From MGBC124762 sp048201935 (GTDB taxonomy: Bacteria; Bacillota; Clostridia; Oscillospirales; Oscillospiraceae), in assembly GCA_048201935.1 (NCBI GenBank), contig DBFBGR010000002.1, positions 1 to 64,000 of the forward strand: a stretch of DNA of 64,000 nucleotides, given 5' to 3'. Every line of letters begins with the position of its first letter. Positions within the stretch are counted from its first letter, which is position 1. The translations under genes and the position numbers were made by a program. Shown piece after piece: positions 49,322 through 57,335 of this stretch. The notes under the pieces were generated by a model. It saw only the letters and a program-made list of their open reading frames with translations. It was not told the origin of the DNA and did no database searches.

Positions 49322-50035
49322 TCAGCCCTCCTGATGCTTGTTGCGGATCACGTCCTGGGTCTCGCCGGTGGCCAGGTCGATATAGCGCACAAACAGCGAG
49401 ACCTTGTTCTCGGCGTTAAGGGCGGTCCAGACCTTGTCCGCCCAGCGCGCGGGGTCCTGCTCGTCCACCGTAACGGCAATGGGCTCGCCGTGGAAGGAGG
49501 GCAGGGGGTCGCCGTCGGTCTGGTAGGTGCTGATGAAGTGGCCCACGCCCGCCTTGGGGGCGTCGTACTCAAAGAAAAACCGCTGGCAGGTGTCGCCGTC
49601 GTTGTCCATGGTCTTGAGGATGGATAGGGCATAGCTGCCGTCGGGCTTCACCACGCCGGAGATGCGGGGGGTCCAGTTGGGCCCGTCGGGCTCAAAGGTA
49701 CGCTGTTTCAAGGCGTGGCGGTAGCAGTGACCGTCCTGCAGAGCGTCCCGGATGGTGTCGGTCTGGTCGCCGTTGGTCACGATGGTGACCTGGTCGTACA
49801 CCCGGACGGGGTGGTAGATGATGAGGCTGGGGTCGGTCATCTTGCTCTCGTCAAAGGCCTTGGTGCGGATGCCGTCTTGGGTCGCCTCAAAGACCCGGTT
49901 GCGGCTGTTGACGCTGCGGCCCATGATGAAGTAGGTGACGACGGCCTTGGCGTTGTTGGCGGTGCGACCGATCAAAATGCCCCGGCCGGGGTAGGGGTTG
50001 GCGCTGAGAAGCGCGGGAAGATCCTGGATGCTCAT
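49322..50035 (-). CDS. purO: IMP cyclohydrolase, PurO type
   Basis: The 237-residue protein resembles the archaeal-type PurO that closes FAICAR to IMP: N-P-Y-P-G-R-G-I, M-G-R-S-V-N-S-R-N-R-V-F, Y-H-P-V-R-V-Y, and the N-W-T-P-R-I-S-G segment. It has an Ntn-hydrolase-like fold unrelated to the PurH cyclohydrolase domain. Placement directly before stand-alone AICARFT supports the assignment. ATG 50035 has AGAGGAGG upstream and overlaps the purN stop by 4 bp. Confidence 0.92.
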   Translation of the reverse strand: MSIQDLPALLSANPYPGRGILIGRTANNAKAVVTYFIMGRSVNSRNRVFEATQDGIRTKAFDESKMTDPSLIIYHPVRVYDQVTIVTNGDQTDTIRDALQDGHCYRHALKQRTFEPDGPNWTPRISGVVKPDGSYALSILKTMDNDGDTCQRFFFEYDAPKAGVGHFISTYQTDGDPLPSFHGEPIAVTVDEQDPARWADKVWTALNAENKVSLFVRYIDLATGETQDVIRNKHQEG

Positions 50036-50673
50036 GGCGTTTCCTCCTCTAAAATATGTACCTGACGACCCTTGACCTGGAGCCGGTCTTGACAAAAGAG
50101 CGCCGCGGCTCTGGGCAGGAGCTTCCATTCGGCCTGCTCCATGACCCGGCGCTGCAGCGTTTCAGGGGTGTCGTCCGAACAGACCTCCACCGCCCCTTGC
50201 AAAACGATGGGCCCACCGTCGGGCTCGGCGGTGACGAAGTGTACCGTGGCCCCGGTGACCTTCACGCCGTAGTCCAGCGCGGCCTGGTGGACCCGAAGCC
50301 CATAAAAGCCCTCGCCGCAAAAAGACGGGATGAGGGCAGGGTGGACATTCAAAATGGCGTTTTCGTAGGCGTCGATGAACTCGGCGGTCAAGATGTGCAT
50401 AAAGCCCGCCAGGATGATGAGGTCGGCCTTCAACTCCCGGCACTTGTCCAGCAGGGCCAGGGAGTAGGAGCGGTGGTCGGGGTAGTCCTTTTTAGGGACC
50501 ACATAGCCCGGCACATTGGCCTTGGCCGCCCGCTCCAGGGCGTAGGCCCCCTCCTTGGAGGAGACCACGGCGGCAATGCAGCCGCCGGTCAACTCTCCCC
50601 GGGCCTGGGCGTCCAGCAACGCCTGAAGGTTGGTCCCGCCGCCGGAGACCAACACCACGATGTTTTTCAGCAT
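50032..50673 (-). CDS. purN: Phosphoribosylglycinamide formyltransferase PurN
   Basis: The 213-residue enzyme transfers formyl from 10-formyl-THF to GAR. It has V-V-L-V-S-G-G-G-T-N-L-Q-A-L, the L-A-G-F-M-H-I-L loop, the active-site N-V-H-P-A-L-I-P-S-F, and G-A-T-V-H-F-V with the catalytic Asp in the next segment. It overlaps purM by 7 bp and purO by 4 bp. Confidence 0.96.
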   Translation of the reverse strand: MLKNIVVLVSGGGTNLQALLDAQARGELTGGCIAAVVSSKEGAYALERAAKANVPGYVVPKKDYPDHRSYSLALLDKCRELKADLIILAGFMHILTAEFIDAYENAILNVHPALIPSFCGEGFYGLRVHQAALDYGVKVTGATVHFVTAEPDGGPIVLQGAVEVCSDDTPETLQRRVMEQAEWKLLPRAAALFCQDRLQVKGRQVHILEEETP

Positions 50674-51704
50674 AGCTCTACCTTGCTGTCGCCCTGGACA
50701 ATACTACCCAAGACGTAAGCGTCCACGCCTTCCGCTTTCAGTGCGGCCAGGGCCTGGTCAGCGGTATCCTGGGACACCACCACCGCCATGCCTACGCCCA
50801 TATTAAAGGTGTTGAACATATCCCGCTCCGGGATGTTGCCAACGCTTTGGATGAGGTCGAAGATGGGCAGGGTCCGCACCGCGGACTTCTCGATCTTGGC
50901 GCACAGACCGTCGGGGATACAGCGGGGAATGTTTTCATAAAAACCTCCGCCGGTGATGTGGCTCACGCCCTTGACGTTGGCGGCGGCCAGGGTTGCCAAC
51001 ACGGGTTTGACGTAGATGACCGTGGGGGTCAAAAGGGCCTCGCCCAGACTTTTACCTAGCTCGGGAATGAGCTTGCCCAGGTCCGTATGCTCCACGTCGA
51101 AGACCTTGCGGACCAGAGAGAAGCCGTTGGAGTGGACGCCGGAGGAAGGCAGGGCCAGCACCACGTCGCCGGGGGCCATGCGGCTCTGGTCGATGACCTT
51201 GGGCTTGTCCACGATACCTACGGAAAAGCCCGCCAGGTCGTAATCGTCGACGGCCATGGTGCCCGGATGCTCGGCGGTCTCGCCGCCGATGAGGGCGCAA
51301 CCGGCCTGGACGCAGCCCTCGGCTACGCCGGAGACCAACTGGGCCACCTTCTCGGGGACGTTCTTGCCGATGGCGATGTAGTCCAGGAAGAACAGGGGCT
51401 TGGCCCCGCAGCAGACGATGTCGTTGACGCACATGGCCACGCAGTCAATGCCCACGGTGTCGTGCTTGTCCATGAGCTGGGCCACGCGCTGCTTGGTGCC
51501 CACGCCGTCGGTGCCCGAGACCAGCACCGGCTCGGCCATGCCCGCCAGGTCGGGGGCGAACAGCCCGCCAAAGCCCCCCAGGTCGGAGACCACGCCGGGG
51601 ATAAAGGTGCGCTCCACGTGCTTTTTCATGAGCTTGACGCCCTGGTAGCCCGCCTCAATGTCCACGCCGGCGGCGGCGTAAGATGCGGAATGGGAGTTGT
51701 TCAT
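50667..51704 (-). CDS. purM: Phosphoribosylformylglycinamidine cyclo-ligase
   Basis: The 345-residue AIR synthetase makes AIR from FGAM with ATP. Features are Y-A-A-A-G-V-D-I-E-A-G, G-T-D-G-V-G-T-K, the C-V-N-D-I-V-C-C-G-A motif, and the G-G-E-T-A-E segment. ATG 51704 has GGAGGAG upstream and overlaps the DUF3795 gene by 4 bp. Confidence 0.96.
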   Translation of the reverse strand: MNNSHSASYAAAGVDIEAGYQGVKLMKKHVERTFIPGVVSDLGGFGGLFAPDLAGMAEPVLVSGTDGVGTKQRVAQLMDKHDTVGIDCVAMCVNDIVCCGAKPLFFLDYIAIGKNVPEKVAQLVSGVAEGCVQAGCALIGGETAEHPGTMAVDDYDLAGFSVGIVDKPKVIDQSRMAPGDVVLALPSSGVHSNGFSLVRKVFDVEHTDLGKLIPELGKSLGEALLTPTVIYVKPVLATLAAANVKGVSHITGGGFYENIPRCIPDGLCAKIEKSAVRTLPIFDLIQSVGNIPERDMFNTFNMGVGMAVVVSQDTADQALAALKAEGVDAYVLGSIVQGDSKVELC

Positions 51705-51967
51705 ATCAGTTCGCTCCTCCATTTTGCGCATTGCTCAATGCGCTTGCCGCCATCGCCCTGCTTCTCGTCGTAGGCGAACTGCTTGAGCAGCTCGCAGGGG
51801 AACGCTTCGCACTGGCCACAATGCTCTTTTGTTTTTTCTTCGCAACAGGATTTTACGGGACAGCCGTCGCCCCAAAAGGGCTTTTGAATCTGTACGCAGC
51901 CGCCGCACCCCATCTGTTCCCGGTATTCGCACTGGCTGCACAGGATGCCGCATCTTGACTCGACCAT
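51701..51967 (-). CDS. DUF3795 cysteine-rich protein
   Basis: The 88-residue protein has 10 cysteines in C-G-I-L-C-S-Q-C, C-G-G-C, C-P-V-K-S-C-C, C-G-Q-C and F-P-C patterns, the DUF3795 family. The spacing suggests a zinc or iron-sulfur binding protein. It is embedded in the purine operon between purF and purM, overlapping purM by 4 bp. In Bacillus PurF is an Fe-S enzyme, so a link to cluster handling is conceivable, but that is inference and I know of no evidence. Confidence 0.82.
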   Translation of the reverse strand: MVESRCGILCSQCEYREQMGCGGCVQIQKPFWGDGCPVKSCCEEKTKEHCGQCEAFPCELLKQFAYDEKQGDGGKRIEQCAKWRSELI

Positions 51968-51987
51968 AGTATCCCTCTCCTTATGTA

Positions 51988-53409
51988 TTATTCCTTTCCA
52001 GTCCAGCAGTAGGTGCAGATTTTATCCTTGTCGATGCCGATGGCCTTCAAAAGCCCTTCCAGGGACTGATAGCCCAGGGAGTCAAAGCCCAGGTCCTGGC
52101 AGATGGTCTTGAGCATACACTGTCCCCGCTCGGTGGTGGCGTCGGCATACTCCTCTAGGTGCTTTTGGCCCTCGTCGCCCTCCAGCTTCTGGATGGTGGA
52201 GCGGGTCAGCAGCTCCATATCCGAATTGCTGCGGGAGAAGTTGAGGTACTTGCAGCCATACATGATAGGCGGGCAGGCCGAGCGCATATGGACCTCCTTG
52301 GCCCCCGCGCCATAGAGGAATTCCACCGTCTCCCGCAGCTGGGTGCCCCGGACGATGGAGTCGTCCACAAAGAGCAGCCGCTTGCCCTCGATGAGCTCGG
52401 GGACGGGGATCTGCTTCATCTTGGCCACCTGGTTGCGGATGTTCTGGTTAGTGGGCATGAAGGACCGGGGCCAGGTGGGGGTGTACTTCACAAAGGGCCG
52501 GGCGAAGGTCTGGTGACTGCGGTTGGCGTAGCCGATGGCGTGGGGCACGCCGGAATCGGGCACCCCCGCCACATAGTCTACCTCGGGCAGCGTGCCCTGG
52601 TCCATCTCGCTCTGGGCCATGACCTCGCCGTTATGACAGCGCATGACCTCCACATTGACCCCCTCGTAGCGGGAGTTGGGATAGCCGTAGTAGGTCCACA
52701 AAAAGGCGCAGATCTTCATGTTATCCCCGGCGGGAGAGAGGGTCTCGTAGCCGTCGGCGGTGACCTGGACGATCTCCTGGGGGCCAAGCTCGTAGGCGTC
52801 CTCATAGCCCAGCTTTTGGTAGGCGAAGGACTCGAAGGACACACAACAGCCGTCTTTGCTCTTGCCGATGAGCACCGGCAGACGGCCCAGCTTGTCCCGC
52901 GCGGCGATGATGCTGTCGCCGCTGAGGATGAGGATGGTGATGGAGCCCTCAATCACGTCCTGGGCGTAGCGGATACCGCTGACCAGGTCGTCTTGCTGGT
53001 TGATGAGGGCGGCCACCAGCTCGGAATCGTTCACCTTACCCGAGCCCATGGCCTGGAACTGGTGGCCGGTGTGGTCAAAGTGCTGGGACACCAGGGCCTC
53101 GGCGTTGGAGATGCGGCCCACGGTGCTGATGGCGTAGATGCCAAGGTGGGAGCGGATGAGCAGGGGCTGGGGGTCGGTGTCGCTGATACAGCCGATACCG
53201 GCGTTGCCCGCCAGCTCAGGCAGGTCCTTTTCGAACTTGGTGCGGAAGGGGGTGTTTTCAATGTTGTGGATCTGGCGGTGGAAGCCGCCCCGGGGGCCGT
53301 AAAAGGCCATACCGCCGCGGCGGGTGCCAAGGTGGGAGTGGTAATCGGTGCCGAAGAAAACGTCCAGCACCACATCGCGCTTGGCGACCGCGCCAAAAAA
53401 TCCGCCCAT
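51988..53409 (-). CDS. purF: Amidophosphoribosyltransferase-like protein without the N-terminal catalytic Cys
   Basis: The 473-residue protein has a class II glutamine-amidotransferase-like N-terminal domain and a phosphoribosyltransferase domain with the PRPP motif V-D-D-S-I-V-R-G-T (residues 348-356). It begins M-G-G-F-F-G-A-V, whereas active glutaminases of this class need Cys as first residue of the mature protein. The usual H-R-G-Q-E is R-R-G-G-M. No alternative start with Cys exists upstream, because purC ends 2 bp away. It may use free ammonia or a different partner. Cysteines near the C-terminus (I-C-T-Y-C-W) could ligate a cluster. Confidence 0.9.
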   Translation of the reverse strand: MGGFFGAVAKRDVVLDVFFGTDYHSHLGTRRGGMAFYGPRGGFHRQIHNIENTPFRTKFEKDLPELAGNAGIGCISDTDPQPLLIRSHLGIYAISTVGRISNAEALVSQHFDHTGHQFQAMGSGKVNDSELVAALINQQDDLVSGIRYAQDVIEGSITILILSGDSIIAARDKLGRLPVLIGKSKDGCCVSFESFAYQKLGYEDAYELGPQEIVQVTADGYETLSPAGDNMKICAFLWTYYGYPNSRYEGVNVEVMRCHNGEVMAQSEMDQGTLPEVDYVAGVPDSGVPHAIGYANRSHQTFARPFVKYTPTWPRSFMPTNQNIRNQVAKMKQIPVPELIEGKRLLFVDDSIVRGTQLRETVEFLYGAGAKEVHMRSACPPIMYGCKYLNFSRSNSDMELLTRSTIQKLEGDEGQKHLEEYADATTERGQCMLKTICQDLGFDSLGYQSLEGLLKAIGIDKDKICTYCWTGKE

Positions 53410-53411
53410 GC

Positions 53412-54125
53412 TTATTTATCCCCCATCAGGCGGCGCATGACCTCTTCATAGGCCTCCTCCGCACCGCCCATGTCCCGACGAAAACGGTCCTTGTCCAGCT
53501 TCTCATGGGTCTTCTCGTCCCAGAGGCGGCAGGTGTCGGGGCTGATCTCGTCAGCCAGGACGATGGTGCCGTCGGCGGTCTTGCCGAACTCCAGCTTGAA
53601 GTCCACCAGGTCAATGCCAATCTCCTTCATAAAGCCCTTCAAGAGCTCGTTGACCTTCAGGGCGTAGCTGCGGATGAGGTCGATCTCCTCCCGGGTGGCC
53701 AGGCCCAGAGCCAGGGCGTGGGAGTCGTTCAAGAGGGGGTCGCCCAGATCGTCGTTCTTATAGGAGAGCTCGAAGGTGGGCTCAGCAAAGGGGATGCCCT
53801 CCTCCACGCCGTAGCGCTTGGCGAAGGAGCCAGCGGAGATGTTGCGGACGATGACCTCCAGCGGCACGATCTTGACCTTCTTCACGGCGGTCTCCCGGTC
53901 GGAGAGCTGCTCCACGAAGTGGGTGGGCACGCCGGCCTTCTCCAGCCGCTGCATCAGGTTGTTGGTCATCTTGTTGTTGATGGCCCCTTTGCCCAGGATA
54001 GTGCCCTTTTTCTCGCCGTTGAAGGCGGTGGCGTCATCCTTGTAGCTGACGATGACCACGCCCGGGTCGTCGGTGGCGAAGACCTTCTTGGCCTTGCCCT
54101 CATAGAGCTGTTCCAGTTTTTTCAT
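53412..54125 (-). CDS. purC: SAICAR synthetase
   Basis: The 237-residue ATP-dependent enzyme joins CAIR and aspartate. Features are L-Y-E-G-K-A-K-K-V-F, S-Y-K-D-D-A-T-A-F, V-R-N-I-S-A-G-S, and L-A-D-E-I-S-P-D-T-C-R. The ATG overlaps the purE stop by 4 bp. Confidence 0.96.
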   Translation of the reverse strand: MKKLEQLYEGKAKKVFATDDPGVVIVSYKDDATAFNGEKKGTILGKGAINNKMTNNLMQRLEKAGVPTHFVEQLSDRETAVKKVKIVPLEVIVRNISAGSFAKRYGVEEGIPFAEPTFELSYKNDDLGDPLLNDSHALALGLATREEIDLIRSYALKVNELLKGFMKEIGIDLVDFKLEFGKTADGTIVLADEISPDTCRLWDEKTHEKLDKDRFRRDMGGAEEAYEEVMRRLMGDK

Positions 54126-54619
54126 TGTGCGTGCTCCTCCCGTAATTTTTTATCCTTCTCCACGACCGCTTGTTCCATATCGGCCTTGTGTTCCTTGAGT
54201 TTTTCCACCAGCGTGGGGTCTTCCAGACTCAGCATCTGGGCCGCCAGGATGGCGGCGTTGCCTCCGCCGTCCACCGCCACGCAGGCCACGGGGATGCCCG
54301 AGGGCATCTGAACCATGGACAAAAGGGAATCCAGTCCTCCCATCATGGAGGTCTTCATGGGCACGCCGATGACGGGAAGGGTGGTGTAGGCGGCCAGAAC
54401 GCCTGCTAAGTGGGCGGCCTTACCGGCGGCGGCGATGATGACGCCGAAGCCGTTTGCCTGGGAGGAGGAGGCAAAAGCCTCGGCCTGGGCGGGCGTGCGG
54501 TGGGCCGAGATGACCCGGGCCTCGTAGGGGATGCCAAAACGCTTCAGGGTACGAAAGCAGGGTTCCATCGCGGGGAGATCGGAATCCGAGCCCAAGATGA
54601 CAGCAACTTTCAGCGCCAT
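54122..54619 (-). CDS. purE: 5-(carboxyamino)imidazole ribonucleotide mutase
   Basis: The 165-residue enzyme interconverts N5-CAIR and CAIR. The N-terminal V-A-V-I-L-G-S-D-S-D-L-P, I-S-A-H-R-T-P and A-A-A-G-K-A-A-H-L-A-G-V motifs are class I PurE, except that Ala replaces Gly in the usual A-G-A/G-G-A loop. A PurK would normally be required, and none is in view. ATG 54619 has CAGGAGG upstream. It is the first gene of the operon. Confidence 0.95.
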   Translation of the reverse strand: MALKVAVILGSDSDLPAMEPCFRTLKRFGIPYEARVISAHRTPAQAEAFASSSQANGFGVIIAAAGKAAHLAGVLAAYTTLPVIGVPMKTSMMGGLDSLLSMVQMPSGIPVACVAVDGGGNAAILAAQMLSLEDPTLVEKLKEHKADMEQAVVEKDKKLREEHAQ

Positions 54620-54659
54620 GATTACCTCCTGGAGTACTATAAAAATAAAAAGCAAGTAT

Positions 54660-54688
54660 ATCATAGCGAATCAGACCGAAAAAATCAA
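54660..54688 (-). promoter_or_regulatory. Purine operon promoter
   Basis: On the minus strand TTGATT (54683-54688) and TATGAT (54660-54665), spacing 17 bp, 40 bp upstream of purE. The short leader leaves no room for a purine riboswitch, and I saw no clear PurR box. Confidence 0.65.
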
Positions 54689-54823
54689 GATGTTGGGGGT
54701 GTTTTTGTAAACTTATACAAGCACTAGTGGACATAATGCGGCTTCTCTGTACCATTTTTCGCCAGGGCAGGCTGTGGCAGCCCGGCAGGCGGGGCATAGG
54801 ATGGCACCAGGGGAGTGAATACC

Positions 54824-55078
54824 ATGGTCTACTATCTCATCATCTGCCGGTCCCTCACCTATGCCCAGCGCACCGCCGCGGTGCTGGAACGGGTGGGGAT
54901 CACCGCTCATATTTTACGCGCGCCCCGGGCCATCGCCGGCGAGGGGTGCAGCCACGGCGTCAAGATCTCCCAGCGGCGGCTGGCCGAGGCGCTGACGGTG
55001 CTGGCCCGGGCGGGATTGGCCCCCAAGCGGGTGTTTTTGCTGGAGAGCGACGGGAGCTATCAGGAGGTGCGGCTGTGA
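54824..55078 (+). CDS. DUF3343 protein (putative Se/S carrier-like)
   Basis: The 84-residue protein matches DUF3343: Y-Y-L-I-I-C-R-S-L-T-Y-A-Q-R-T-A-A-V-L-E, the A-P-R-A-I-A-G-E-G-C-S-H-G-V-K-I segment with a conserved Cys, and a V-L-A-R-A-G-L helix. The family accompanies cysteine desulfurase-like proteins in selenium/molybdenum clusters and is thought to carry sulfur or selenium, which is not proven. It overlaps the next gene's GTG by 4 bp. Confidence 0.85.
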   Translation: MVYYLIICRSLTYAQRTAAVLERVGITAHILRAPRAIAGEGCSHGVKISQRRLAEALTVLARAGLAPKRVFLLESDGSYQEVRL

Positions 55079-56205
55079 TCTATCTGGACAGCGCGGCCAC
55101 CACCCTGCAAAAGCCCACCGCCGTGGCCCAGGCCAGCGCCCGGGCCATCCGCACCTGCGCCAGCCCCGGACGGGGCGGTCACAAGCCCGCCATGCTGGCG
55201 GCCGACGTGGCCTACCGCTGCCGGGAGCTGGCCGGGACGCTCTTTGGCGTAGCCGAGCCCGAGCGCGTGGTCTTCACCATGAACGCCACCCACGCTTTGA
55301 ATATCGCTATCCGAAGCCTGGTCAAGCCCGGCGATGTGGTGGTCACCTCCGGCTGGGAGCACAACGCCGTTACCAGGCCCCTTCACGCTCTGGGAGCTGT
55401 GGTCCGCCAAGCGGCGGGGCCTATGTTCGATCAGGCCGCCGCTCTGGAGGCCTTTGATCGACTGCTCACCGAGGATGTGGCCTGCGCGGTGTGTACCCAG
55501 TGCTCCAATGTCTTTGGCATGGTCCTGCCCATCGAGGCCATCGCCCGCCTGTGCCGGGAGCGGGGCATCCCCCTGGTGGTGGACGCCGCCCAGAGCGCGG
55601 GCTGTTTTCCTATCGACCTGGACGGCTGGGGCGCGGCCTATGTGGCCATGCCTGGGCACAAGGGCCTCTACGGCCCCCAGGGTACCGGACTGCTGCTGTG
55701 CGGCAGGAACGCCGCCCCTGTTCCCATCCTTCAAGGGGGCACGGGTAGCGCCTCGCTGGAGCAGGATATGCCCGACTTCCTGCCCGACGCGCTGGAGGCG
55801 GGGACCCACAACATCGTCGGTATCGCTGGTCTGCTGGAGGGACTGCGGTATGTGGAGCGCAAGGGGCAGGGGACCATCCTGGCCCACGAGCGCAAGCTGC
55901 TGGCCCTGGCCCACAGCGGCCTATGTCAGTTCCCCGGCGTGGAGGTCTTTGCTGGAGCACGGCCGGACAGCCAAGGCGGCGTTTTGTCCTTCCGGGTCCG
56001 TGGCATGGACTGTGAGGAGGTAGGGCAGTGGCTGTCAGACCATGGCGTGGCCGTTCGCGCCGGGCTCCACTGCGCGCCCCAGGCCCACGCCACCGGCGGC
56101 ACCCTGGACACCGGCACCGTCCGGGCCAGCTTCTGCGCCTACAACACCTTGAACGAGGTGGAGCGTTTTTTGGACCTGATGGACGGGATGACCCGGCGCA
56201 AATAA
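55075..56205 (+). CDS. Cysteine desulfurase family aminotransferase (class V)
   Basis: The 376-residue PLP enzyme has N-terminal Y-L-D-S-A-A-T-T, the H-N-A-V-T-R-P pattern, D-A-A-Q-S-A-G, the PLP lysine Lys196 in G-H-K-G-L-Y-G-P-Q-G-T-G and a Cys333 in R-A-G-L-H-C-A-P. It belongs to the EF2568-type subfamily found near selenium-dependent molybdenum hydroxylase genes. The start is GTG 55075 with CAGGAGG upstream, overlapping the DUF3343 stop. It may deliver sulfur or selenium via DUF3343. Confidence 0.9.
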   Translation: MIYLDSAATTLQKPTAVAQASARAIRTCASPGRGGHKPAMLAADVAYRCRELAGTLFGVAEPERVVFTMNATHALNIAIRSLVKPGDVVVTSGWEHNAVTRPLHALGAVVRQAAGPMFDQAAALEAFDRLLTEDVACAVCTQCSNVFGMVLPIEAIARLCRERGIPLVVDAAQSAGCFPIDLDGWGAAYVAMPGHKGLYGPQGTGLLLCGRNAAPVPILQGGTGSASLEQDMPDFLPDALEAGTHNIVGIAGLLEGLRYVERKGQGTILAHERKLLALAHSGLCQFPGVEVFAGARPDSQGGVLSFRVRGMDCEEVGQWLSDHGVAVRAGLHCAPQAHATGGTLDTGTVRASFCAYNTLNEVERFLDLMDGMTRRK

Positions 56206-56217
56206 GCTGATACGTTC

Positions 56218-56250
56218 AGAGAGGCCCCCTCAGTGGGAGCCTCTCTTTTC
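56218..56250 (+). terminator. Terminator after the desulfurase gene
   Basis: An AGAGAGGC stem with a GC interior and small loop is followed by TTTT, 13 bp after the stop. Confidence 0.75.
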
Positions 56251-56318
56251 ATGGGCAAACTTGGGCTTGACTTTAGCGACAAAAAGTACTAAAGTATCCA
56301 CTAAAGGATGTGAGCGAC

Positions 56319-57335
56319 ATGGTATTGATCTTGAAACCCAACTATACCGAGGAAGAACTGCATAAGGCTATCTCCGCCATGGAGGCCGGCGGCGTAAAGG
56401 TCATGGTCTCCAAGGGCAGCGAGGTGACCATCCTGGGCGCGGAGGGCAACGCCGCGGGCCTGGACGAGGAACTGCTCAGCCAGTTGCCCGGCGTGGACCG
56501 TGTCATGCGGGTCACCGAGCCCTTCAAGTTGGCCAACCGCAAGTACCACCCCGACGACTCCGTCATCGATATCGGTAAGGGCGTAGGCGTGGGCGGTCAG
56601 CGGCTCACCGTCATCGCCGGGCCCTGCTCGGTGGAGAGCGAGGCCCAGGTGGTGGGCATCGCTCAGAGCGTCAAGAAAAGCGGCGCGCTGGCCCTGCGGG
56701 GCGGCGCGTATAAGCCCCGCACCAGCCCCTATTCCTTCCAGGGCATGGGGGTGGAGGGCGTTCGTATCCTCATGGAGGCCCGGGAGAAGACGGGGATGCC
56801 CATTGTCACCGAGCTCATGAGCGCCGACCAACTGCCTTTTTTTGAAGAGTGCGTAGACGTGATCCAGATCGGCGCGCGCAATATGCAGAACTTTGACCTT
56901 CTGAAGAAGGTGGGCCGGTGCAAAAAGCCCATTTTGCTCAAGCGGGGGCTGTCCTCCACCGTGGAGGAGTGGCTGATGAGCGCGGAGTATATCATGGCCG
57001 AGGGCAACCTGAACGTCATCCTCTGCGAGCGGGGCATCCGCACCTTTGAGACCTATACCCGCAACACCCTGGACCTGTCGGCGGTGCTGGCGGTGAAGAA
57101 GCTGTCCCATCTGCCCGTCATCGTAGACCCCTCCCACGCCTGCGGCAAGGCGTGGATGGTGGAGCGTATGGCTATGGCGGCTATCGCCGCCGGGGCAGAC
57201 GGACTCATCATCGAGGTCCACAACGACCCCGAACACGCCCTGTGTGACGGCGCCCAGTCCATCACCCCCGACCAGTTCGACGCGCTGGTGCCCAAGCTGA
57301 ACGCTATGGCCCAGTGTGTGGGCAGGACGGTCTGA
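56319..57335 (+). CDS. aroF: 3-deoxy-7-phosphoheptulonate (DAHP) synthase
   Basis: The 338-residue type I-beta enzyme condenses PEP and erythrose 4-phosphate, the first shikimate step. An N-terminal ferredoxin-like regulatory domain (residues 1-65) precedes the barrel, which has A-G-P-C-S-V-E-S, R-G-G-A-Y-K-P-R-T-S-P, L-K-R-G-L-S-S-T, and V-D-P-S-H-A-C-G. The start ATG 56319 has AAAGGATG upstream. Its stop overlaps the tyrA start by one base, and this operon feeds aromatic amino acids. Confidence 0.95.
   Translation: MVLILKPNYTEEELHKAISAMEAGGVKVMVSKGSEVTILGAEGNAAGLDEELLSQLPGVDRVMRVTEPFKLANRKYHPDDSVIDIGKGVGVGGQRLTVIAGPCSVESEAQVVGIAQSVKKSGALALRGGAYKPRTSPYSFQGMGVEGVRILMEAREKTGMPIVTELMSADQLPFFEECVDVIQIGARNMQNFDLLKKVGRCKKPILLKRGLSSTVEEWLMSAEYIMAEGNLNVILCERGIRTFETYTRNTLDLSAVLAVKKLSHLPVIVDPSHACGKAWMVERMAMAAIAAGADGLIIEVHNDPEHALCDGAQSITPDQFDALVPKLNAMAQCVGRTV

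Noticed and set aside
54620..54823. Possible purine riboswitch upstream of purE
   Set aside because: The promoter-to-start distance is about 40 bp and contains only AT-rich sequence with no three-way-junction pairing.
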